Positions 1 to 5,545 of a stretch of DNA of 16,397 nucleotides are shown piece by piece. Origin of the DNA: Planctomycetota bacterium. GTDB lineage: Bacteria; Planctomycetota; Planctomycetia; Pirellulales; Pirellulaceae. The first letter of the stretch is position 1. Every line of letters starts with the position of its first letter. Where the stretch lies: positions 1 to 16,397 of the forward strand of contig JAPLNJ010001045.1 in NCBI GenBank assembly GCA_026692885.1, given 5' to 3'. Both the position numbers and the translations under genes were made by a program. The notes under the pieces are model-generated. The model did no database searches, was not told where the DNA came from, and was given only the letters and a program-made list of their open reading frames with translations.

Positions 1-4
1 GGGG

Positions 5-622
5 ATGAGCCTGCCGCTCGGCACGTCGCCACAGCAGGTCCGAGACCGGCGTCCGTTCTTCAGCGAATTCGTGCTGATCGACGCCACTCTGTGGCTGGTG
101 CTGTTGGGAGTGCTCGCGACCCTCGCGGTCTGTCTGCCGGCGGAAATCGGGATCCAGGCCGATCCGCTCAAACCCGCTCCCGATGGCATCAAACCGGAAT
201 GGTATTTTCTCTTCTTGTTTCAGACGCTGAAGCACGTCCCCGAGACGTTAGGCGTGGCCTGGTTTGCCCTGGGCGCGCTGTTCTTTCTTGGCGTTCCCTG
301 GCTGGATCGCAACGCCAACCGCCAACGGCGAAGCCCCCGCTTTACGGCGGTGTTTCTCGCCCTGCTGACCTACGCGCTGGTGTTCGAGACTTGGGCCTGG
401 CTGGCTCCCGGCGTGAAACGCTCGCAGGACGAGCTAGTTGCCGAAACCTACCGCCTTTCCACGAGTCTGCTCTCCCTGGTTCTTTTCTGGGGGCTGATCG
501 GTTTTCTGCTCTTCTGCCTCCGGCAACTCCTGTGCGAAAATACCCGAATCCGAAAGCTCTATCAACAGGACTTGTCGATGACTGGTCCTGGGAAGAAGGA
601 AGATGCCCAGCTCAACGTCTGA
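5..622 (+). CDS. Cytochrome b C-terminal domain protein (subunit IV-like) of a bc-type complex
   Basis: This is the C-terminal half of cytochrome b, carried as a separate or split polypeptide, part of the quinol-oxidising bc complex in the cytoplasmic membrane. The Qo-site PEWY motif is at residues 64-67, in the context GIKPEWYFLFLFQTLKHVPE, which is diagnostic of the family. Four hydrophobic segments are visible at about residues 26-45, 82-100, 113-132 and 152-172. The haem-ligating N-terminal half is absent and should lie upstream, outside the window. The ATG at 5 is the first available, but there is no room for a ribosome site and the frame is open to the window edge, so the true start may be further left. 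The 3' end overlaps the next reading frame by 20 bases, which suggests translational coupling. The family call is firm; the start is not. Confidence 0.9.
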   Translation: MSLPLGTSPQQVRDRRPFFSEFVLIDATLWLVLLGVLATLAVCLPAEIGIQADPLKPAPDGIKPEWYFLFLFQTLKHVPETLGVAWFALGALFFLGVPWLDRNANRQRRSPRFTAVFLALLTYALVFETWAWLAPGVKRSQDELVAETYRLSTSLLSLVLFWGLIGFLLFCLRQLLCENTRIRKLYQQDLSMTGPGKKEDAQLNV

Positions 623-793
623 TCCCATCCGCAGAACGGAGGCCGTCGAGATGATTTCCGAGGCCGAGGCGCGCTTCGAACGCTGGCGAAAGACGTTCGG
701 CGCGTTTTTCACGCCGGTCGTCTTCGCTCTGGCTTCTTCATCATTCTGATCAGCCTGCGCGTGCTGTGCCCGCTGTTGGGGTTGGGTCAGTAG
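603..793 (+). pseudogene. Small single-helix membrane protein, frameshifted as read
   Basis: An ATG at 603 inside the end of the cytochrome b gene opens a 48-codon frame ending in TGA at 747-749. Its N-terminal part is polar and helical (SEAEARFERWRKTFGAFF), followed by the start of a hydrophobic stretch. About 15 bases before that stop another frame takes over and reads FFIILISLRVLCPLLGLGQ up to TAG at 791-793. This is exactly the second half of a transmembrane helix. One extra base near 731-735 would restore a protein of about 62 residues with an N-terminal amphipathic part and one helix. I infer a one-base deletion, real or a sequencing error. Placement suggests a small accessory subunit of the bc complex, but I do not recognise the family. 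Confidence 0.55.
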
Positions 794-1839
794 CCGGGCC
801 CGTCTGCGGTTCCACACAGGTCCGGGTATTGGCCGTATTCCCGCAGGGCACGCAGCATGGCGGCATAGTTTTCCGGCCGGACGCCGCGATGGATGGTGTT
901 GCTGGAGGACAGGATCAGACCACCGCTTCGAGCGCCGCCAAGCAGGCACTGCCGCACCTCCTCGGCCACCTCCTCCGGCGTGCCGTTGCACAGCGCGCCC
1001 GTGCAGTCGATGTTGCCTTTCAGGCAAATTTTTGAGCCATACTTCGCCTTCATGTCGGCCATCTGGTAGCCCGCGCCGGGATCGATCGGGTCGAGACAGT
1101 CGATGCCGCACTCGATCCAGAAGTCGATCAGCGGGTCGATGTTGCCGTCGCAATGCTTGATACAGAGGTAGCCCAATTCCTGGTAGCCCTGCAGGACCCG
1201 CTGGAACTGCGGCCCGATCAGTTCGAAATAGGTCTCCGGCCGGATCAGCAGGCCGTTGGCGTTGGCCACGTCGTCCGTGGTCGCCACGATTTCGGCACCG
1301 TAGCGTTGCTTGGCCACGGCCGCCAAGTCCAGGTTGAACTGCACGACGCGCGTGAGCAACTCGGAGAAGGCTTGCGGTTCCAGCAGCAAGGCCATCAGCG
1401 AATCTTCGTAGCCCAACAGGTCGCGCATGTCGGAGAAGCCGTCCCGGAGATTCAAGACCACCGCGCGCTGGTCACCAAATCGCTGCAGAGCCCGCTCGAA
1501 GGTGGCGAACCGCTGGGGAGCCGCCGGGTCGGGGAACTGGTAGCTGCGGTGGCTGACAACATCCGCGATGGGACTTTCCAACAGCGCCGGCAGGCAGTCA
1601 CCGGTCAGCAGCCGTTTGATCTGCCACTCGTCGACCAGCGTCCTGTCATCGAGGAACTTGCGTTCGTAGTCGGGTCGGACATTGATGCCGTCCAGATCCA
1701 GTCGGTCGACGATCTCCAGCGGGTCATCGCTGCCGACCAAGGCTTGGCCCACGGTCGCATCGATGAACCATTCGAAGGTCGGCACCGCGTCCGGGACACC
1801 CCGCTGGAGCGCCCGGAGAATTCGTTCTTTTCCAGTCAT
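787..1839 (-). CDS. Uroporphyrinogen decarboxylase (UroD) superfamily protein
   Basis: A 350-aa member of the UroD/MtaA/CmuA superfamily of TIM-barrel enzymes. These decarboxylate uroporphyrinogen or, in many environmental paralogues, probably handle methyl-group transfer. Visible hallmarks are the N-terminal TGKERILRALQRG, the KHCDGN stretch at 228-233 with H229, GIDCLDPIDPGAG at 245-257, LKGNID at 273-278, and the C-terminal SSSNTIHRGVRPENY. The last is typical of the non-haem subgroup found in Planctomycetes and Lentisphaerae. The HxC metal motif of MtaA is not exact here (H229, C230, C279), so metal binding cannot be decided. The ATG at 1839 has a purine-rich GGAAGGGAGA about 10 bases upstream. 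It stands alone and converges on the cytochrome cluster, its stop overlapping the last codons of the frameshifted small protein. The substrate is unknown; a role in haem synthesis is unlikely. Confidence 0.85.
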   Translation of the reverse strand: MTGKERILRALQRGVPDAVPTFEWFIDATVGQALVGSDDPLEIVDRLDLDGINVRPDYERKFLDDRTLVDEWQIKRLLTGDCLPALLESPIADVVSHRSYQFPDPAAPQRFATFERALQRFGDQRAVVLNLRDGFSDMRDLLGYEDSLMALLLEPQAFSELLTRVVQFNLDLAAVAKQRYGAEIVATTDDVANANGLLIRPETYFELIGPQFQRVLQGYQELGYLCIKHCDGNIDPLIDFWIECGIDCLDPIDPGAGYQMADMKAKYGSKICLKGNIDCTGALCNGTPEEVAEEVRQCLLGGARSGGLILSSSNTIHRGVRPENYAAMLRALREYGQYPDLCGTADGPGY

Positions 1840-1909
1840 CGGCCAAGTGTCTCCCTTCCGAGGTCAGATTGTCGACAAGCATTTCAAGGAAGCCCACGGA
1901 GAAGAAACT

Positions 1910-2012
1910 AACCACGGATGACACCGATGACACGGATGAATTCAAGAAAACGGATGAATTCAAGAAAGATGTTCTTCTTCTGTAGCCTTGTCTGATCCGT
2001 GTTATCCGTGGT
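1910..2012. repeat. Interspersed inverted repeat with CCACGGAT units
   Basis: The left arm near 1911-1937 reads ACCACGGATGACAC followed by a second GATGACACGGAT. The right arm at 1994-2012 reads GATCCGTGTTATCCGTGGT. The right arm reverse-complemented matches the left arm apart from one base and an extra 9-base GATGACACC-type unit in the left arm. Such ACCACGGAT/ATCCGTGGT repeats recur in intergenic DNA of planctomycetes and other environmental bacteria (general knowledge). The element lies just upstream of the UroD-family gene. It has no coding content. Confidence 0.7.
1933..1968. repeat. Two-copy 18-bp tandem repeat
   Basis: CGGATGAATTCAAGAAAA at 1933-1950 is followed directly by CGGATGAATTCAAGAAAG at 1951-1968, identical at 17 of 18 positions. 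It sits between the arms of the surrounding inverted repeat, so it probably arose by slippage within that element. Confidence 0.85.
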
Positions 2013-2130
2013 CAAATCACCGGGTCCACGTCGCGGATGGCTGCGGTCATCAGCCCTTGGGATCGTGGGGATTCGAGGGCCTCATGAACTTCAGGCCGGC
2101 GAGTAGGGCAAAGGCCAGACAACGCGGTCA

Positions 2131-2168
2131 GGCCACGAGCCGCCGGATTGCTCCCGCGGCTCGCGGCC
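2131..2168. repeat. Intergenic hairpin downstream of the Cys/Pro-rich gene
   Basis: Arms GGCCACGAGCCGC (2131-2143) and GCGGCTCGCGGCC (2156-2168) pair at 12 of 13 positions around a 12-base loop. It lies past the stop of the minus-strand gene ending at 2233 and could help end that transcript, but no T-run follows on either strand. It may equally be one copy of a dispersed palindromic repeat. The rest of 2013-2232 shows nothing I can name. Confidence 0.5.
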
Positions 2169-2232
2169 TTTGGTGATTCGCGAACCACTGGAGGTCGCCC
2201 AAGGATCCCCTCGCCTCCGGCTCGTTTTCACT

Positions 2233-3027
2233 TCAGAAGCTGATGGACCAGGTCGGCAGAACCTGCGGTTCCATCCTCGACGCTGACCTGTCTTGGGACA
2301 AGGGTCGAGGAATCTTGAGCGAGGCGCCGAGGGGAGCGTTCCGCGTCGTCGGCGGAGTGTGAGTGGTCTGGTCCGCCGCCGGCGGACTGGGGGGAACCGG
2401 AGCGGGATCGGTCTCGGCAGTCGGAGCGGGAGGTGCCAGAGCGTCCGGAGCGGGCGGCGCAGGCGGCGCGGGGTCCGCGGCAGGCGTCGGAGTCGCTCGG
2501 CCCCCACCCACGCAAGCGTTGCAGTTCGGAGCAGCGGACGGGGCGTGTAGGCTCGAAAACAGACCGCACACGTTCGCTTTCAGGCAGCGCAGCCGCTCGC
2601 CGAGGGGCGGGAGGCAAGGAGTCTTGGGCCAAGCATTGGCGATGGGACCGCAGCAGCCCGATCCACAGCCTCCGGCGAGGGGTACGCAACTCGGCTTGCA
2701 GCCGCCTCGCTTCCAGCCGTGGCCCAGGTCGTCGAACAGCTTGGCGTGATGATCCTTGGTCTCGCAATAGTCCGTCCACAAGCAGGCGGCGGGAGCCTTC
2801 TGCTCGCAGCAACTGCCCATGAACCCCGTGCCCCGGTAGCTACTGAAGCCCGCGGGATAAGCCTCCGCGGGGTAATCGGCGTACCACGTCTGACCACTGG
2901 CAGTGGTCTGCAGCGGTAGCCCGGAGTGAGTCTCGGCGGCCAGGTTCGGACGGGTGACTTCAGCGGCCAGCGCGGAAGCGGCCAGCGTCAGGACCGCCGC
3001 GACGGGGAGCAGATGGAACCACCTCAT
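2233..3027 (-). CDS. Secreted Cys-rich protein with Pro/Ala-rich tail, function unknown
   Basis: The predicted protein has 264 residues. It opens with a clear signal peptide (MRWFHLLPVAAVLTLAASALAA, cleavage after about residue 22). A middle region of about 120 residues carries 14 cysteines, including two CC pairs and a CGSGCCGP run. From about residue 175 to 235 it is low-complexity Pro/Ala/Thr, and the last 30 residues are polar. I chose the ATG at 3027, not the longer in-frame extension, because a strong GGGAGGG ribosome site sits 8 bases upstream and the signal peptide begins exactly there. The cysteine count in an exported protein suggests a disulfide-stabilised domain on a proline-rich stalk or linker. 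Similar Cys-rich secreted proteins are common in planctomycetes, but I do not recognise this one. It is divergent from the aldo/keto reductase gene. Confidence 0.75.
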   Translation of the reverse strand: MRWFHLLPVAAVLTLAASALAAEVTRPNLAAETHSGLPLQTTASGQTWYADYPAEAYPAGFSSYRGTGFMGSCCEQKAPAACLWTDYCETKDHHAKLFDDLGHGWKRGGCKPSCVPLAGGCGSGCCGPIANAWPKTPCLPPLGERLRCLKANVCGLFSSLHAPSAAPNCNACVGGGRATPTPAADPAPPAPPAPDALAPPAPTAETDPAPVPPSPPAADQTTHTPPTTRNAPLGASLKIPRPLSQDRSASRMEPQVLPTWSISF

Positions 3028-3035
3028 TGCTAAGT

Positions 3036-3042
3036 CCCTCCC
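3036..3042 (-). promoter_or_regulatory. Ribosome binding site fixing the start of the Cys/Pro-rich protein
   Basis: GGGAGGG on the minus strand lies 8 bases before the ATG at 3027-3025. It decides between this start and the frame-open extension to 3198, which has no comparable site and would bury the signal peptide. Confidence 0.7.
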
Positions 3043-3264
3043 TTTACAAGCGAATTCTTCAGAAGCAAACCGACGGACGCCGGGTGCAACTGTTCCTTGC
3101 CGAGGAGTCTCTCCTCGCGCACCACGCCTCGCTCGAAGCGTGGCAGGCGCCCCGCTATCCGTCTTGGCAAGCATGCCCGCCACTTGCCACCCGGACAAAT
3201 CCGGACGTTGCCTTTTCGCAACATTGTTGTGTGTCCGGCCCGGTGGCGCCGGTTATAGCATGCG

Positions 3265-3293
3265 TTGCTGTCCGGGATCGGCTCGTCTACAAT
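3265..3293 (+). promoter_or_regulatory. Possible sigma70-type promoter for the aldo/keto reductase gene
   Basis: TTGCTG (3265-3270) and TACAAT (3288-3293) are 17 bases apart, giving a predicted leader of roughly 40 bases before the ATG at 3339. The -10 box matches consensus at 5 of 6 positions; the -35 box matches at only 3. The remainder of the divergent intergenic region 3043-3338 holds nothing else I can support. Confidence 0.35.
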
Positions 3294-3338
3294 ATCGGCG
3301 ATTCATCCAACAGGTCACTCATCCAGGAGCTTGCACCC

Positions 3339-4364
3339 ATGTCTGCCGAGCATACCCCGATTTCCCGCCGTGAATTTGTCTATCAGACAGGCGCCTTGGC
3401 TGGCGGCACGCTGCTCGCCGCGACAGCCGCTGGCAACTGGGCTGCCGCGGCAGATCGCTCGCCCGGCGAACTGGCCCGCCGCACCCTGGGCCGGACGGGT
3501 GTTTCGGTCACAGCCCTGACCCTGGGCACGGCCCCCTGCGGGTTCGCCAAACCCCATTCACCCCAGAACGTCGCGGATTGCGTGAACGCCGCGATTGACT
3601 TGGGGATCAATGCGGTGGACACGGCTCCCGCTTACGACGTGGGCGAGGAGGGCGTCGGCCTGGGACTGGGAAAACGCCGCAAGGAAATCTTCCTGTCGAC
3701 CAAAGTCCTGGCCGACACGGTGGCCGACGCGGAGAAGATCTTCAGCAACTCCTTGAAGACGCTGAAGACCGATTACGTGGACTTGGTCTACCTGCATCAG
3801 CTCGGCGACCGCAAAGTCGACGTCGCGATGGAGCCCGAGGGCGTGTACACGTGGCTCTTGAAGCAGAAGCAGGCCGGCAAGATCCGCTTCGTAGGCATCT
3901 CCGGCCACAACCGGCCTGGCCGCTACGCCCAATTTCTCAATTCCGGCCTGGTCGACGTGCTGTTGACGATCGTCAATTTCGCGGATCGGTTTACTTATAA
4001 CTTCGAGCAAGACGTATTGCCCATCGCCCAGAAGAACAACGTCGGCATCGTGGCCATGAAGGTCTTCGGCGGTTCTCGGAAGATGAACTACCCGGACCCG
4101 AATTGTCCTCCCCAGTTGGATGTCAAGTATCTGGACTTGGCAGTACGGTACGCGCTGGGGGTGCCGGGCGTGAGCACCCTGAACATCGGCGTGCACAACG
4201 TCCCGCAGTTGCGCCGGAACGTGGAGATGGTGAAGAACTACCAGCCCCTGGCGGCCGAAGAGTTGGCGCGGTGCCAGACGCTGGGCAAAGAGCTGGCGGC
4301 CGAGTGGGGCGCCCATTTCGGACCGCTCGTCCAGCATCAGTCACCGCGGCCCGGATTGGTCTGA
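3339..4364 (+). CDS. Tat-exported aldo/keto reductase
   Basis: A 341-aa NAD(P)H-dependent oxidoreductase of the aldo/keto reductase superfamily, which reduces carbonyl groups or oxidises sugars and alcohols. The N-terminus has a twin-arginine signal (SRREFVYQTGALAGG, residues 9-23, with an Ala-rich stretch to about 38), so it is predicted to be exported folded. The barrel begins near residue 48 (RTLGRTGVSVTALTLGT). The catalytic tetrad is visible: D94 and Y99 (VDTAPAYD), K122 (LSTKV) and H153 (VYLHQL). The ATG at 3339 is preceded by AGGAG at good spacing and fits the Tat signal; the frame extends upstream to 3027 but without protein-like sequence. Its stop lies 7 bases from the stop of a possible minus-strand remnant. 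Substrate unknown; many planctomycete paralogues are exported in this way. Confidence 0.92.
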   Translation: MSAEHTPISRREFVYQTGALAGGTLLAATAAGNWAAAADRSPGELARRTLGRTGVSVTALTLGTAPCGFAKPHSPQNVADCVNAAIDLGINAVDTAPAYDVGEEGVGLGLGKRRKEIFLSTKVLADTVADAEKIFSNSLKTLKTDYVDLVYLHQLGDRKVDVAMEPEGVYTWLLKQKQAGKIRFVGISGHNRPGRYAQFLNSGLVDVLLTIVNFADRFTYNFEQDVLPIAQKNNVGIVAMKVFGGSRKMNYPDPNCPPQLDVKYLDLAVRYALGVPGVSTLNIGVHNVPQLRRNVEMVKNYQPLAAEELARCQTLGKELAAEWGAHFGPLVQHQSPRPGLV

Positions 4365-4371
4365 TCCGCAC

Positions 4372-4536
4372 TCAGGGCTTCTCACTGGGCGGCCGCTTCT
4401 CCTCCCGCAGCCGCTTGGCGAGCGCCGGGATCTGCGGGAACGGCGTGTGGGGCTCGGCTTGATACCAGCACCAAACGGTTTTCGGGGTTGTCGGTGTCAA
4501 GCATGGGATTTTACGGTTTCGCATAGACGAACCGCC
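4372..4536 (-). pseudogene. Possible 3' end of a broken gene
   Basis: On the minus strand a frame ending at 4372 reads WCWYQAEPHTPFPQIPALAK and continues about a dozen residues to its stop, a protein-like C-terminus with only 7 bases between its stop and that of the aldo/keto reductase gene. Just upstream a different frame carries SWRFVYAKP and, after a stop, NPMLDTDNPENRLVLV. The apparent protein-like stretches thus lie in two frames, and the perfect inverted repeat at 4544 abuts the left limit. I infer the tail of a decayed gene cut off by the repeat element. I do not recognise the family, and the case rests on sequence texture alone. Confidence 0.3.
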
Positions 4537-4543
4537 AGCTGGG

Positions 4544-4635
4544 GTCAGACGTACAGATTTCAGTTTTCGCGGGCAGAAGGCTTTCCGTATGCTTTTGGGC
4601 ACACGACCGCGAAAACTGAAATCTGTACGTCTGAC
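4544..4635. repeat. Perfect 29-bp inverted repeat with 34-base spacer
   Basis: The arm at 4544-4572 begins GTCAGACGTACAGATTTCAG and the arm at 4607-4635 is its exact 29-base reverse complement. The 34-base spacer contains nothing recognisable. Perfect arms of this length are not expected by chance and could extrude as a cruciform or fold in RNA as a very stable stem. No target duplication is visible at its ends. It could be a small non-autonomous element, a palindromic repeat unit, or a terminator for converging transcripts, although no T-run follows. Confidence 0.9.
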
Positions 4636-4639
4636 TTGG

Positions 4640-5171
4640 CGTGTTCAGTTTGTCTGATTTTGCCCTGGATTGGTGTTTTCCCGAATGCCTGAATCTGTTC
4701 CATTCTGATTTGTCTCGCGGAGTGATTACGAAATCCAGGATGACCGAATGACCCCTGGGGGCACCCCGGATCGTGATCCACAGGTGTTCGCCCCAAAGGG
4801 GCAGCCACATAGCAGCCCAGGGCAAAGCGGAGCGGCGTAGCCGCGTAGCGCCGCCCTGGGTTATGAGAGGATTGAGAACACTAGCCCTGAAGGGGCGAAA
4901 CAAGCCTTGGCGCATCGGACGAACGATGTGTGCGGGATGAACCGATTTGTTTCGCCCTTTCAGGGCTACCGTGCTGAATCGAACCCATACCCAGGGCGTC
5001 GCTCTGCGGCTGTCGCCGCGACGCTCTGCCCTGGGCTGATTTGTTTTGGCCCCTTTGGGGCGGAAGAGTAGTGGATCACGCCTGCCTCCGCCGGGAAGTC
5101 TTCCCCAGCCCCAAACGCGGAATAGAACCGGGATCAAATCAATTGGCCTTGACAGGTACAAACTGAACACG
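4640..5171. mobile_element. Candidate palindromic element framed by 14-bp inverted repeats
   Basis: CGTGTTCAGTTTGT at 4640-4653 is the exact reverse complement of ACAAACTGAACACG at 5158-5171. Between them lies a large nested palindrome (4772-5080) and no credible gene. The left terminal repeat begins 5 bases after the 29-bp inverted repeat. The arrangement resembles a MITE-like unit of about 530 bases, but no flanking target duplication and no encoded transposase are seen, so mobility is inference only. About 150 bases on its right (5172-5327) hold nothing I can support. Confidence 0.4.
4772..5080. repeat. Nested long palindrome of dispersed-repeat modules
   Basis: Paired modules are arranged symmetrically around about 4925. 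CGTGATCCAC (4772-4781) pairs with GTGGATCACG (5071-5080). GCCCCAAAGGGGC (4790-4802) pairs with GCCCCTTTGGGGC reversed and complemented (5049-5061). AGCCCAGGGC...GCCCTGGGT (4814-4861) mirrors ACCCAGGGC...GCCCTGGGCT (4989-5037), each also a local hairpin. TAGCCCTGAAGGGGCGAAAC and the next two bases (4882-4903) pair with 4947-4968 at 21 of 22 positions. Modules with AGCCCAGGG and CCCTGAAGGGGCGAAA cores are frequent in planctomycete intergenic DNA (general knowledge). Open frames across it are by-products of the repeat and should not be annotated. Confidence 0.85.
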
Positions 5172-5327
5172 TTAGACCCGACGCCGCTTCATCGGCCTCC
5201 GTTGCGTCTGCCTAATGTTGGGCTGTGCCCACTACACTCTGCTGAAACTAGCTCAGCCCTGAGGCTGGGACAGCGACAGATGTTGCTGACGATGCGAGTG
5301 GGGTCGTCCAGCAGGGGACGGAAGTCC

Positions 5328-5480
5328 TTAATCTCCGGTGTGTCCCTTCGGCGTGGGCGGTTCCTGGCGGCTCGACGCATCCCACACTTTCACGGTCCAG
5401 TCCTGGCTTCCGCTGACGATCTGCGTCCCGTCCGCGCTGAACGCCACGCTGGTGAAATTAGACGGGATAGGCCCAATTAC
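5328..5480 (-). pseudogene. Fragment of a WD40-repeat protein
   Basis: A 50-codon minus-strand stretch ends in TAA at 5330-5328 and contains one textbook WD40 blade: TSVAFSADGTQIVSGSQDW followed by TVKVWDASSRQEPPT. A stop at 5483-5481 closes the frame on the upstream side, and no ATG is available, so this is the orphaned C-terminus of a once longer beta-propeller. It is not the continuation of the WD40 gene at 5546-6769, which has its own complete end and a differently worded repeat (FSRDE.RVLTWS), and it is richer in G+C than that gene. It probably derives from a second, lost WD40 gene. Confidence 0.75.
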
Positions 5481-5545
5481 TTATTGGTCTGCACCGTCTA
5501 TATGCACGGGGAAGAAATGGCATCACCTTCATCAACAAAGCACTC

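Noticed and set aside
434..1153. 239-codon minus-strand open frame
   Set aside because: It lies across the cytochrome b end and the UroD-family gene in another frame; Arg/Pro/His-rich composition is typical of a shadow in G+C-rich DNA.
1153..1911. 252-codon plus-strand open frame
   Set aside because: It is the antisense shadow of the UroD-family gene, with no family features.
2293..2822. Arg- and Gly-rich plus-strand frames
   Set aside because: They are antisense to the Pro/Cys codons of the secreted protein and their bias is explained by it.
3558..4337. 259-codon minus-strand open frame
   Set aside because: Antisense to the aldo/keto reductase, whose catalytic residues are all on the plus strand.
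4511..5170. 219-codon minus-strand open frame
   Set aside because: It runs across the inverted repeat and nested palindrome; its sequence repeats because the DNA does, so it is not a gene.
1910..5171. CRISPR array
   Set aside because: The repeats here are inverted or two-copy; no regularly spaced direct repeats with unique spacers and no cas genes are present.
5172..5327. Possible coding remnant or repeat (GTTGGGCTGTGCCCAC region)
   Set aside because: No frame reads as protein and the short GGGC/GCCC pairing is too weak to support a feature alone.
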